Notes under the pieces: generated by a model
What the model saw: the letters and a program-made list of their open reading frames with translations, nothing else
The model's database searches: none
Told to the model about the DNA's origin: nothing
NCBI GenBank assembly: GCA_012269985.1
Contig: JAAXJF010000011.1
Span: 1-64,000, forward strand
Source of the DNA: Acidimicrobiaceae bacterium
GTDB taxonomy: Bacteria > Actinomycetota > Acidimicrobiia > Acidimicrobiales > Ilumatobacteraceae
Direction: 5' to 3'
Length of the DNA stretch: 64,000 nt
Shown here: in pieces, positions 33,675 to 42,523 of the stretch
How positions within the stretch are numbered: position 1 is the stretch's first letter
Layout: each line of letters begins with the position of its first letter
Translations under genes and position numbers: made by a program

Positions 33675-35681
33675 ATGGCAATCATTGAACGCCCTTCAGA
33701 TGCAGTCGAAGTCGTTGACGAGACAACCCCTTCGGTAGCGACCCCTGAATCTTCTTACGGTGTGTTCCGCCGTCCCGTTGAAACGACCGGTTGGAAGTCG
33801 TGGCTCTTCACCATCGATCACAAAAAGCTCGGCATCATGTATGGCGTTGTCGCCATGTTCTTCTTCGTTGTCGGCGGCATTGAGGCGATGCTCATTCGTT
33901 TGCAGCTCGCAGGCCCTAACGGCACAGTGCTCTCGGCAGACAAGTACAACCAGATGTTCACGATGCACGCCACAACCATGGTGTTCCTCTTCGTCATGCC
34001 AATGGCTGCAGCGTTTGCGAACTATTTTGTTCCTCTGCAGATTGGTGCACGCGACGTTGCATTCCCCCGCATCAATGCGTTCGGATTCTGGGCGTTCCTC
34101 TTTGGTGGACTGTTCCTCAACACCTCATGGTTCTTGGGCGGCGGTGCCGACGGTGGATGGTTTATGTACGCACCAAACTCATCGGTAGCGTTCTCTCCGT
34201 CAAACGGCGTTGACTTCTGGGGACTCGGCTTGCAGATCACCGGTGTCGCCTCCCTAACCGGAGCGATCAACCTCATCGTCACCGTCATCAACATGCGGGC
34301 ACCGGGCATGAGCCTGATGAAGCTCCCGATCTTTACCTGGATGGTGTTGGTTGTGCAGTTCCTCTTGCTCTTCGCAATCCCAGTGATCACCGTTGCACTG
34401 TTCATGTTGATGTTCCAGCGCAGTTTCGATGCGACGTTCTTCAGCGTCGAGGCTGGAGCCGACCCACTGCTCTGGCAGCACCTGTTCTGGATCTTCGGTC
34501 ACCCCGAGGTGTACATCCTTGTTTTGCCAAGTTTCGGCATCGTCTCCGAAATCCTTCCGGTCTTCTCAAAGAAGCCTCTGTTCGGTTACCCGCTCGTCGT
34601 GTTCTCGGGCGCAGCTATCGGCTTTGTCGGTTGGGGCGTCTGGGCTCACCACATGTTTGCCTCGGGTCTCGGCCCGATTTCGGTTGCAGCCTTCTCGGTC
34701 GCAACCATGGCAATCGCGATTCCGACCGGTGTGAAGATCGTCAACTGGACCCTCACCATGTGGGGCGGAAAATTGCGATTCACTGTGCCGATGCTGTACT
34801 CCGTTGGCGTCATCGTGCAGTTCACCATCGGTGGTCTCTCCGGTGTCACGCACTCGGTTGCACCATCTGACACTCAGCAAACCGACACGTATTACATCGT
34901 CGCTCACTTCCACTACGTCATCTTTGGTGGTGCCGTGCTCGGGTTGTTTGCAGGCATGTACTACTGGTGGCCGAAGATGTTCGGAAAGATGCTCAACGAG
35001 CGTCTGGGACGAGTCAATTTCTGGCTCACGATCATTGGCATGAACCTCACCTTCGGACCGATGCATATTGTTGGTCTTCAAGGTCAGCCACGCCGTATGT
35101 ATGTATGGACGGAGAACCGTGCCGGTGACGGCTTCTTCAACATCGGTTTCTGGAACCTCATTGCCTCAATCGGATCATTCGTCTTGGCTCTCGGAATCTT
35201 GCTGTTCTTCGTGAACATTTATGTTTCACATCGAAAAGGCACCGAAAAAGCTCCTCTCGACCCATGGGATGCCCGCAGCCTCGAATGGATCACGACGAAC
35301 CCGCCGAAAGAACACAACTTCGATCGCCTGCCTCAGGTGGGTCACCTCGATGAGTTCTTCCACCGGAAGTATGAAGACCGTGGTTCAGATGGCCATCACG
35401 AGTTCCATCAGATCGCTACAGCTGAAGAGGTTGTCGCTGAAGAAGAGAACAACGCTGACGGGCACATTCATTTGCCGTCACCGTCGTACTGGCCAATTCT
35501 TCTGGCCTTCAGCCTTCCGATCATGGCTTACGGTGTGATCTACAACGTGTTCCTTCTCATCGGAGGGGCCGTACTTGGTCTGGTCTCGTTCTACGGATGG
35601 GGTCTTGAGCCTCACACTGCGCCAGAAGATGATTACGATCCGCCAACCGGCACAGCGATGGAGGTTGCCGCTCATGGCTGA
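33675..35681 (+). CDS. ctaD: Cytochrome c oxidase subunit I
   Basis: Catalytic heme-copper subunit (type A) reducing O2 in the membrane. All ligands are present: H98 and H413 for heme a, H411 for heme a3, and H276, H325, H326 for CuB, with Y280 positioned for the His-Tyr crosslink. D-channel (D127, E278) and K-channel (K354) residues are also in place. Twelve core helices are followed by an extension from about residue 540 that includes an acidic/His-rich linker and two further hydrophobic segments, giving 668 residues; similar extensions occur in actinobacteria. It follows ctaC by 7 bp and overlaps ctaE by 8 nt. Confidence 0.96.
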   Translation: MAIIERPSDAVEVVDETTPSVATPESSYGVFRRPVETTGWKSWLFTIDHKKLGIMYGVVAMFFFVVGGIEAMLIRLQLAGPNGTVLSADKYNQMFTMHATTMVFLFVMPMAAAFANYFVPLQIGARDVAFPRINAFGFWAFLFGGLFLNTSWFLGGGADGGWFMYAPNSSVAFSPSNGVDFWGLGLQITGVASLTGAINLIVTVINMRAPGMSLMKLPIFTWMVLVVQFLLLFAIPVITVALFMLMFQRSFDATFFSVEAGADPLLWQHLFWIFGHPEVYILVLPSFGIVSEILPVFSKKPLFGYPLVVFSGAAIGFVGWGVWAHHMFASGLGPISVAAFSVATMAIAIPTGVKIVNWTLTMWGGKLRFTVPMLYSVGVIVQFTIGGLSGVTHSVAPSDTQQTDTYYIVAHFHYVIFGGAVLGLFAGMYYWWPKMFGKMLNERLGRVNFWLTIIGMNLTFGPMHIVGLQGQPRRMYVWTENRAGDGFFNIGFWNLIASIGSFVLALGILLFFVNIYVSHRKGTEKAPLDPWDARSLEWITTNPPKEHNFDRLPQVGHLDEFFHRKYEDRGSDGHHEFHQIATAEEVVAEEENNADGHIHLPSPSYWPILLAFSLPIMAYGVIYNVFLLIGGAVLGLVSFYGWGLEPHTAPEDDYDPPTGTAMEVAAHG

Positions 35682-36288
35682 TACCGCAGTTCACGCCGAC
35701 GAACACGTCGATCACGGAGGCCATTACTCATCGACCGGCTTGTCGAACAACAAGCTGGCAATGTGGATGTTCCTCGGTTCAGAGTGTTTGCTGTTCGGAG
35801 GCCTCATCTCGACGTACATGCTGTACCGCGGACGCCACTCAGAAAACCTTGGGCCTGACCAGGTGTGGGACATTCCGTTCACATCAGCGTCGAGTTTCGT
35901 GTTGCTGATGTCGTCTCTCACGATGGTGCTCGCAGTGTCGTCGGCCGTACGCGACGATGACCGAAATACCAAGGTATGGCTGTCGGTGACGGCTCTACTC
36001 GGCGCACTATTCGTCGCTGGTCAGGTTTACGAGTTCACCACCTTCTATCGCGAGGGCCTCGGTTTCACGACCAGTCTCTTCTCATCGAGTTTCTACACCC
36101 TCACCGGCTTCCACGGTGTTCACGTGAGCGTCGGCATCATCATGTTGATGTCGTTGGTTGGAATGATTTCAAAGAACAAAGTCGTCGGTGACAAGAAAGA
36201 GACCGTCGAACTCTTTGGCCTCTACTGGCACTTCGTTGACGTGGTGTGGATCCTCATCTTCACCCTTGTCTACCTGATCCCGGCCTGA
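35674..36288 (+). CDS. ctaE: Cytochrome c oxidase subunit III
   Basis: A 204-residue, five-helix subunit III. A His-rich N-terminus (HADEHVDHGGH) precedes LAMWMFLGSECLLFGGLIS; FYTLTGFHGVHV and GLYWHFVDVVWI are the family hallmarks. The ATG at 35674 lies within the end of ctaD and has GGAGG 9 nt upstream. It is the intact counterpart of the degenerate protein at 30653. Confidence 0.94.
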   Translation: MADTAVHADEHVDHGGHYSSTGLSNNKLAMWMFLGSECLLFGGLISTYMLYRGRHSENLGPDQVWDIPFTSASSFVLLMSSLTMVLAVSSAVRDDDRNTKVWLSVTALLGALFVAGQVYEFTTFYREGLGFTTSLFSSSFYTLTGFHGVHVSVGIIMLMSLVGMISKNKVVGDKKETVELFGLYWHFVDVVWILIFTLVYLIPA

Positions 36289-36304
36289 TAAGAATCGAGT
36301 TGAC

Positions 36305-36634
36305 ATGAGCACCGTCACAGAACAGCACGACACCCACGGCGATGAACATGCCGACCACGGCTTAACCGATCTGGGTTATATCAAGATCGCTATATTCCTC
36401 GCGGTCGTTACCGCTGTCGAGGTCGTCTTCAGCTACACCCAAGATCAGTTGGGTGCAGCATTCCTGCCTGGCTTGCTCATTTTGATGGCGGTCAAATTCT
36501 TCATGGTGTTGCTCTACTTCATGCACCTGAAATTCGACTCAAAGCTGTTCAGTTTGATGTTTTATATCGGGCTTGTTCTCGCTGTCGGTTGTTATGCAGT
36601 GTTCTTGGCAACCCTGCATTTCTTCCAGAGCTGA
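36305..36634 (+). CDS. ctaF: Cytochrome c oxidase subunit IV family protein
   Basis: A 109-residue protein with a His/Asp-rich N-terminus and three membrane helices, matching the small CyoD/COX4-type subunit: YIKIAIFLAVVTAVEVVFSY, MAVKFFMVLLYFMHLKFDSKLF and a final hydrophobic helix. It stabilises the oxidase core in related systems. Located 16 bp after ctaE. Confidence 0.88.
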   Translation: MSTVTEQHDTHGDEHADHGLTDLGYIKIAIFLAVVTAVEVVFSYTQDQLGAAFLPGLLILMAVKFFMVLLYFMHLKFDSKLFSLMFYIGLVLAVGCYAVFLATLHFFQS

Positions 36635-36637
36635 GGT

Positions 36638-37579
36638 GTGGTTGACATGATGTTGGCGCAGGTCGACATCGCTACTGATCCGTGGAAGTTTGTCCCACAC
36701 CCTGAGGTGTGGCTCCTCACTAGCTTTCTGACGATCGCCTACATCTACACAGTGCGTGTCATCGGGCCGAAAGCCGTGGCGCCTGGCGAATCAGCTCTGA
36801 GCCGTTCACACGTCGTGTCGTTTGTGGCGGCCATCACGGTGCTGTGGGTTTCAAGTGACTGGCCGATCCACGACATCAGCGAGGATTACCTCTATTCGGT
36901 GCACATGGTGCAGCACATGGCGCTGTCGTTCTGGCTCCCACCGCTCGCTCTGCTCGCAACCCCCGCCTGGCTGATGCGCGTGCTCATCGGATCGGGTTCG
37001 ACGTATCGAGCGATGCGCTTCCTCACTCGCCCTGTCATCGCAGCATTGCTTTTCAATGGTGCAACACTGCTCACCCACATGCCATCGCTGGTGAATGCGT
37101 CGGTTGGCGACGGGTACTGGAATGGGGCTCTGCACTACCTGCTTCACGTCCTGGTCGTTGCGTCAGCGCTGTTGATGTGGATGCCCGTGGTTGGTCCGAT
37201 ACGTGAATTCCAGCTCGGTCCATTGGGCAAAGGCATTTATCTCTTCGCACAATCGATCATTCCAACGATTCCAGCTGCCTTTCTCACCTTTGCAGAATCT
37301 GCGGTGTACGAGGCGTACGCCCGTCCGGTTCGACTCTGGGGTCTCTCGCTCGCAGAAGACCAGCAACTCGCTGGGGCGATCATGAAAACAATGGCGGGCA
37401 TGTTCTTGTGGGCGCTCATCATTGGCTACTTCATCCAATACGCAAAGCAATTCCGCAATAGTCACGACTACCGGCGAAACTCCTCCAACACGCCTGAAGA
37501 GGCTGACGAGGGGCCGCTGACGACCGCCGATGTAGAAGCGGCGTTTGCACGCACAGCTCCTGCCCGCGAAGAAGACTAG
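36638..37579 (+). CDS. ctaG: CtaG-type (caa3_CtaG) oxidase assembly membrane protein
   Basis: A 313-residue polytopic membrane protein of the caa3_CtaG family, linked to copper delivery to oxidases. Blocks: PHPEVWLLTSFLTIAYIYTV, SVHMVQHMALSFWLPPLALLATP (His/Met-rich, plausible copper contact), LLTHMPSLVN and LHYLLHVLVVASALLMWMPV. GTG start at 36638 is 3 bp after ctaF; an ATG at 36647 is an alternative. It closes the operon that began at 29061. Confidence 0.88.
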   Translation: MVDMMLAQVDIATDPWKFVPHPEVWLLTSFLTIAYIYTVRVIGPKAVAPGESALSRSHVVSFVAAITVLWVSSDWPIHDISEDYLYSVHMVQHMALSFWLPPLALLATPAWLMRVLIGSGSTYRAMRFLTRPVIAALLFNGATLLTHMPSLVNASVGDGYWNGALHYLLHVLVVASALLMWMPVVGPIREFQLGPLGKGIYLFAQSIIPTIPAAFLTFAESAVYEAYARPVRLWGLSLAEDQQLAGAIMKTMAGMFLWALIIGYFIQYAKQFRNSHDYRRNSSNTPEEADEGPLTTADVEAAFARTAPAREED

Positions 37580-37583
37580 GCGG

Positions 37584-37589
37584 TAGCCT
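37584..37589 (+). promoter_or_regulatory. -10 box, leaderless serS start
   Basis: TAGCCT, 7 nt before the GTG at 37597. Confidence 0.5.
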
Positions 37590-37596
37590 CGGCACC

Positions 37597-38910
37597 GTGA
37601 TTGACGTTCGCCAGCTCCGAGAACACGCTGATGAAACGTGCTTAGCACTTGCGCGCCGGGGCGACGTGACTTGCGATGGCCAGGTCAAAGAGCTTCTTGA
37701 ACTCGACCAACAGTTGAGAGAGATCACGGCGCGGCGAGACGAGGCTCGAGCGAAGATCAATGAACTCTCTCGTGAAGTAGGACAACTTCGCCGTGATGGA
37801 AACGTCGAGCACGCCGAGGCGGTACAAGCAGAAAGTCGGGCTCTCGGAGACGAAGTAGGCCGAATCGAGGGCGAGCACGAAACAGTCTCAGCAAAGATGC
37901 ACGATCTTTTGCTGCACATACCGAACGTCCCGCATCCCGATGTGCCCGCTGGTGCGAGTGACGATGACAATCCGGTTGTCAATGGACCATTTCTTCCCGA
38001 CGGCGGCATCGATGGTTTCGCTGCGCACCAACGAGTTCCACATTGGGAGATCGGTGAAGCCCTCGGAATTCTCGATAATGAGCGCGCCACAAAAATTGCG
38101 GCCTCGATGTTTACCATGCAGCGTGGAGCTGGCGCAACGATGGCTCGAGCACTCTGCCAGTACGCGCTCGACAGCAACGCCGATGAGTTTGAAGAGATCC
38201 GCCCCCCTTCGCTGGTGTCGACAGCAACTCTGACATCGACTGGGCAGCTGCCGAAGTTTGCCGATGACGCCTACGCAATCGAGCGAGATGACCTGTGGTG
38301 TATTCCAACTGCTGAGGTACCACTTACGTCGCTGTACGGAGGCGAAATTCTTGATGCAGGCGATCTACCGGCGCGCTTCATGGCATACAGCCCGTGCTTC
38401 CGTCGAGAGGCGGGCTCTGCAGGGCGAGATACTCGAGGCATGCTTCGAGCCCACGAGTTTGACAAGGTTGAAATTCTTGCGCTCGCAAACCCGGAGCAAG
38501 CCCCCGGTCTTCTGTCTGACATGGTGGAGCGAGTCGAGCGCATGATTTCTTCACTCGGTTTGCATCATCGAGTGATCGAGATTTGTACTGGCGATCTTGG
38601 TCAAAGCCATCATCGATCATTCGATATCGAGGTGTACGCACCTGGTTGCGAGCAGTGGCTCGAGGTGTCATCGGTGTCATGGTTCTCTGATTACCAAGCC
38701 CGTCGGGCAGATATCCGGTATCGCCAGGTAGATGCCGACGGAAAGCCGGTCAAGGGCACCGTTCTCGTGCATACGTTGAACGGTTCGGCTCTTGCGGTGC
38801 CGCGGGTGTGGGCGGCGATTCTTGAAACCCATCGTCAGGCTGACGGCACCGTGGCAATTCCTGAGGTGTTGTGGCCATATATGCGCGGCCTCACCGTGCT
38901 CGGCGGCTGA
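37597..38910 (+). CDS. serS: Seryl-tRNA synthetase
   Basis: Class II synthetase of 437 residues charging tRNA-Ser. The N-terminal coiled-coil arm (about 30-105) binds tRNA; the catalytic domain has motif 2 FRREAGSAGRDTRGMLRAHEF and motif 3 NGSALAVPRVWAAILE. The usual SSCSNFxDFQARR block reads SSVSWFSDYQARR here. GTG start. pdxH follows after 1 bp. Confidence 0.94.
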   Translation: MIDVRQLREHADETCLALARRGDVTCDGQVKELLELDQQLREITARRDEARAKINELSREVGQLRRDGNVEHAEAVQAESRALGDEVGRIEGEHETVSAKMHDLLLHIPNVPHPDVPAGASDDDNPVVNGPFLPDGGIDGFAAHQRVPHWEIGEALGILDNERATKIAASMFTMQRGAGATMARALCQYALDSNADEFEEIRPPSLVSTATLTSTGQLPKFADDAYAIERDDLWCIPTAEVPLTSLYGGEILDAGDLPARFMAYSPCFRREAGSAGRDTRGMLRAHEFDKVEILALANPEQAPGLLSDMVERVERMISSLGLHHRVIEICTGDLGQSHHRSFDIEVYAPGCEQWLEVSSVSWFSDYQARRADIRYRQVDADGKPVKGTVLVHTLNGSALAVPRVWAAILETHRQADGTVAIPEVLWPYMRGLTVLGG

Positions 38911-38911
38911 T

Positions 38912-39562
38912 ATGGCAGACGACAACGATCTGGTTCGAAATCGGCGGGTGCAGTACGAGACCGCTGGGCTTGATGCCTCAGATGTTGATCCGTCCCCGGT
39001 CGCTCAATGGCACCGTTGGCATGAGGAAGCTGCCGAGGCGAGTCTCGTGGAACCGAATGCAATGACGGTTGCCACGGTTGATGCATTCGGCGTGCCCGAC
39101 GGACGTATTGTCCTTGCACGCGAGGTGTCTGATGGTGGTATCACGTTCTTCACTAACTTCAATTCGGCAAAAAGCGAGCAACTCAATTCCTCAAGCAGCG
39201 CAACAGGTGTCTTCGGTTGGTTGGCGCTGCACCGGCAAGTTCGAGTTACTGGCACCGTTGAACGAATTTCTGATGAAGACAGCGACGCATACTTCGCGAG
39301 CCGCCCGCGAGGCTCCCAGATCGGTGCGTGGGCCTCGCCGCAGTCAGAGGTGATCGAAAGCCGGGTGGTTCTCGAAAATCTCGTTGCTGACGTCGAAGCT
39401 CGGTTCGCTTCGAGTGAAGTTACACGGCCACCGTTTTGGGGTGGCTGGCGCATCATTCCTGTGAGATGGGAATTTTGGCAGGGCCGCCCGAGTCGTCTTC
39501 ATGATCGTGTGCAATATGTGCGCTCGGGTGACGGCTGGCTTCGCCAGAGACTCGCTCCGTAA
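38912..39562 (+). CDS. pdxH: Pyridoxamine 5'-phosphate oxidase
   Basis: FMN enzyme making pyridoxal 5'-phosphate. In 216 residues: MTVATVDAFGVPDGRIVLAR, FFTNFNSAKSEQL, VRVTGTVERIS, SRPRGSQIGAWASPQS and the terminal FWQGRPSRLHDRVQY, all diagnostic. ATG 1 bp after the serS stop, so probably co-transcribed with it. Confidence 0.94.
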   Translation: MADDNDLVRNRRVQYETAGLDASDVDPSPVAQWHRWHEEAAEASLVEPNAMTVATVDAFGVPDGRIVLAREVSDGGITFFTNFNSAKSEQLNSSSSATGVFGWLALHRQVRVTGTVERISDEDSDAYFASRPRGSQIGAWASPQSEVIESRVVLENLVADVEARFASSEVTRPPFWGGWRIIPVRWEFWQGRPSRLHDRVQYVRSGDGWLRQRLAP

Positions 39563-39598
39563 GCCACGGCTACGACCTGCTCGTAGACTTGTCATGTC

Positions 39599-40576
39599 AT
39601 GAATACGCAATCTCCAGTGGGCTCTCTTCAGGCAAACGATCCGTGTTGGTGCGGGAGTGGACGGAAGTACAAGCGATGCCATCGCAACACTGAAGGTCGA
39701 GTTCATCCGGGTGAAATCTCGCCGATGAGAACAGTTCCAGACACGATCCCTCGACCGTCCTACGCCGATACTGGTGTGGTTGAGCATTGGGATGAGCCAC
39801 TTGTGAAAAGCCCTGAAATCATCGATCGCATGCGGTACTCAGGAAAGATCGCAGCCGAGGTTCTTCGCCTTGCCGGTGAATTTCTTGAGCCCGGTAAGAC
39901 AACCGACGAGGTTGATGCCTACGTGCACGATTTATTCATCGAGCGTGGTGCCTACCCGAGCACGCTTAACTACCACGGCTATCCGAAGAGCTTGTGTTCA
40001 TCGGCCAACGAAGTCATTTGTCACGGCATTCCTGATTCAAGGGTGATGCGTGATGGAGACATCATGAACCTTGATGTCACCGGGTTTGTCGGTGGCGTGC
40101 ACGGCGACACCAATGCAACCTTCTGTGTTGGTGAGGTTGACGAGGCGAGCCGTGATCTCATCCGGGTGACCGAAGAATGCACCTGGCTTGGCATTGAAGC
40201 TGTCAAACCGGGCCGACCGGTCAGCGATATCGGTCGAGCTATCGAGAACCACGCAAAAGAACGTCGCTACGGAGTGGTGAAAGCATTCATCGGTCACGGC
40301 ATTGGCGAGCAATTTCACACCGATATCCAGATCCTTCATTATTACGACTCTCGGTCAACTCTGGAGATGTTGCCGGGCATGACGTTCACGGTCGAGCCGA
40401 TGATCACAATTGGTGATTGGCGTCACCGAATGTGGGATGACGGATGGACAGCAGTGACCGCTGACTGGCAGCGAACCGCACAGTTTGAGCACACCTTGCT
40501 GGTTACCGACGACGGTGTTGAAGTGCTGACTGGTGGAGACGGAGCTGTGTCGCCAACAGCGCCGTGGAACCGGTGA
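39599..40576 (+). CDS. map: Methionine aminopeptidase with N-terminal SEC-C zinc motif
   Basis: Removes the initiator Met from nascent proteins. A SEC-C motif, CWCGSGRKYKRCH at 16-28, precedes the type I peptidase domain, in which metal ligands are seen in LDVTGFVGGVHGDTN (two Asp), GHGIGEQFH (His), FTVEPM (Glu) and AQFEHT (Glu). SEC-C extensions are thought to bring the enzyme to the ribosome. 325 residues. A TAGACT box lies 9 nt before the ATG. Confidence 0.93.
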   Translation: MNTQSPVGSLQANDPCWCGSGRKYKRCHRNTEGRVHPGEISPMRTVPDTIPRPSYADTGVVEHWDEPLVKSPEIIDRMRYSGKIAAEVLRLAGEFLEPGKTTDEVDAYVHDLFIERGAYPSTLNYHGYPKSLCSSANEVICHGIPDSRVMRDGDIMNLDVTGFVGGVHGDTNATFCVGEVDEASRDLIRVTEECTWLGIEAVKPGRPVSDIGRAIENHAKERRYGVVKAFIGHGIGEQFHTDIQILHYYDSRSTLEMLPGMTFTVEPMITIGDWRHRMWDDGWTAVTADWQRTAQFEHTLLVTDDGVEVLTGGDGAVSPTAPWNR

Positions 40577-40606
40577 GCACCTTTATGGTCGCTCATGTTC
40601 GACCGG

Positions 40607-40612
40607 TAGTGT
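40607..40612 (+). promoter_or_regulatory. -10 box, leaderless PCuAC start
   Basis: TAGTGT, 7 nt before the ATG at 40620. Confidence 0.5.
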
Positions 40613-40619
40613 TCGGCAT

Positions 40620-41102
40620 ATGAAATTTGGTGCGGCCTTTGCCTCCTCGTTTGTGTTGATACTGGCGTCGTGTGGAGGAAGTGACCCCGTGACGGTTTCT
40701 GATGCGTGGGCACGAAGCAGTCCGTCAGGTGTCACGATGGGGGCGGCCTACTTCGACATCACTTCCGTTGATAATGATTTGCTTGTGGCGGTATCTGTGT
40801 CGAGCGATGTCGCTGCTCGCGCCGAGATCCATGAGGTCGTGAAGGCCATGGACATGGGTGATGATGAGATGCACGATCACGACTTGGGTGATGACGGGAT
40901 GCATGATGATGCAATGTCGATGCAAGAGATGGATGCGCTTGATCTACCAGCCGGCACGCTGGTGCAACTCGTCCCTGGGGGCTATCACATCATGCTGATT
41001 GATCTCGCTAAATCTCTCGTCGTTGGCGAAACCTTCGACCTCACCCTTGACTTTGACCAAGCCCCTGACCTCACGGTGACCATTGAAGTGAGCGACCGTT
41101 AA
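40620..41102 (+). CDS. PCuAC-type periplasmic copper chaperone lipoprotein
   Basis: A 160-residue lipoprotein (lipobox LILASC) of the PCuAC/DUF461 family, which carries Cu(I) to the CuA site of oxidases. AWARSSPSG and GAAYFDI open the domain; the copper set appears as the His of IHEVVKAM plus Met, and GGYHIML downstream. Between these the loop is expanded into a Met/His/Asp-rich stretch (about 77-103) unlike the compact family loop. The oxidase and Sco genes lie on either side. Confidence 0.88.
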   Translation: MKFGAAFASSFVLILASCGGSDPVTVSDAWARSSPSGVTMGAAYFDITSVDNDLLVAVSVSSDVAARAEIHEVVKAMDMGDDEMHDHDLGDDGMHDDAMSMQEMDALDLPAGTLVQLVPGGYHIMLIDLAKSLVVGETFDLTLDFDQAPDLTVTIEVSDR

Positions 41103-42143
41103 CTACGCCTGACGAGGCGATGGCCGATTCGCGTTCGCAATCTGCCAGAGCTCTACGAGTGCATAACCGGCAGCAGTACACGCACTGATACCAATTACAG
41201 TGGTTCCTGCTCGATCGACCCAATAGGGCAGCGAGGTGGGTAGCAGGGCCGCATCGAGCACGGCTTTTCGTATCAACACCCAAAGCGCAAGGAAGATGCC
41301 GCTCATGAGTTGCACCCCATTTCGTTGAATCGATGATTGTGGATTGAACACGAGGGCCGACCCGCTCAACACAGTGGCCAACAATGGGAGCGCAAACGAT
41401 GTGAGTTGTGGGCCCGTTCCGGGAGCCGCCCACAGATACTGAGCGCCGCCGATCACCAGCCCAAGTAGAGATACCGCCACCATCAGTCTCTGAAGCGCCG
41501 CAGATGTTCGACTGATGACCCCCACGACAAGAAGTAATGCACCGGCGGCGGCGACGATTGGGGCGAGCAGAGACGGTCTCTCAACCAGAGAACTTTCGAT
41601 GCGCACAGCCACGGGAATACCGTCGACGGTGAACGGGATCGAGTCAGCAACGATCACGTCGCCCGGCTTGGCATTGACTGGCGGTTTCGGTGACATGTAG
41701 TGAATACGATGGTCGTGCCATGCAAGCGTGCAGTTCGAAGCAATCTGCAACCACTCGGGGGCAGCATCGTGATCTACGACGTCTGCTCGGACGTTTGATC
41801 CGTAACGCTCTTTGTTGTACCACGTTGACATCGAGCGCTGGTTCTCATAGGCGGTGCAATCGGATTCGATCTTGAGGTACTCCTCTCCTTCATATCCGGG
41901 GACCTTGACGGTGGTTCCACGTGCAACAGTCACTGAGAGAAATGAGTCGTGTCCTTCGATCGTGATCGCAACATCAGCTGCAAGTGGAAGAGACTCAGGT
42001 GTGGTCACCTCAACGATCACCGATGAATAGTCGGTGGGCCCAGGCGCGTCGGCGTGAGCGAATCCAGCAGGCGTAGCAGTCAAGATTGCCCCTGCAATAA
42101 CCGCCCACCAGACGCGGTGTTGCCGAAGTTTATTGAACGTCAT
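41103..42143 (-). CDS. Membrane protein of a copper/oxidase assembly operon, function unknown
   Basis: 346 residues: signal peptide (cleavage near AGFAHADAPG), an exported domain of about 160 residues with WxxH-type residues (TLAWHDHRIHYM), then four or five membrane helices (about 195-325). It has the general plan of CopC/CopD-like fused copper proteins but lacks a motif I can name. Last gene of a five-gene unit; its start overlaps the cupredoxin stop by 4 nt. A role in copper handling is inferred from its neighbours. Confidence 0.7.
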   Translation of the reverse strand: MTFNKLRQHRVWWAVIAGAILTATPAGFAHADAPGPTDYSSVIVEVTTPESLPLAADVAITIEGHDSFLSVTVARGTTVKVPGYEGEEYLKIESDCTAYENQRSMSTWYNKERYGSNVRADVVDHDAAPEWLQIASNCTLAWHDHRIHYMSPKPPVNAKPGDVIVADSIPFTVDGIPVAVRIESSLVERPSLLAPIVAAAGALLLVVGVISRTSAALQRLMVAVSLLGLVIGGAQYLWAAPGTGPQLTSFALPLLATVLSGSALVFNPQSSIQRNGVQLMSGIFLALWVLIRKAVLDAALLPTSLPYWVDRAGTTVIGISACTAAGYALVELWQIANANRPSPRQA

Positions 42144-42523
42144 TCGAGAACCTGGAGAGTGAATTCACCACCGGGATGAATAGAGCAACCACCGGAGAGA
42201 GTGCCGGTACTGGTGAATTCTTGTGAAAGTGTTTCACCTGCGCCAACGAAGAACACGCCGACGACATGTCCACGGTCATCATCGTTGATGATTCTGAGTG
42301 ATTCACCGACGCGCACCATGAGTTCTGCCGGGATGATATTGATCGACTCACCGGCCTCGATCTTTGCACCAGCCCCAAGTGGGATGATGTATTCATAATC
42401 GGAGTCCTCTGAATTGGCGATCGTTTGAAACTCAGGCTCATCGCCGCCGGAGACAATGACAACGACAGCAATGATTGCTCCGGCGAGAGCAATGAGCGCC
42501 AATGCGACTCCACGCTGCTTCAC
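42140..42523 (-). CDS. Membrane-anchored cupredoxin-like protein
   Basis: 127 residues with one N-terminal membrane helix (about 5-26) and a plastocyanin-like domain. Likely copper ligands are H86 (GHVVGVF), C113 and H116 (GCSIHPGGE). The axial Met expected a few residues later is absent; E120 or backbone may replace it. Start overlaps the Sco stop by 4 nt (ATGA). Probably an electron or copper carrier at the outer face of the membrane. Confidence 0.8.
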   Translation of the reverse strand: MKQRGVALALIALAGAIIAVVVIVSGGDEPEFQTIANSEDSDYEYIIPLGAGAKIEAGESINIIPAELMVRVGESLRIINDDDRGHVVGVFFVGAGETLSQEFTSTGTLSGGCSIHPGGEFTLQVLE

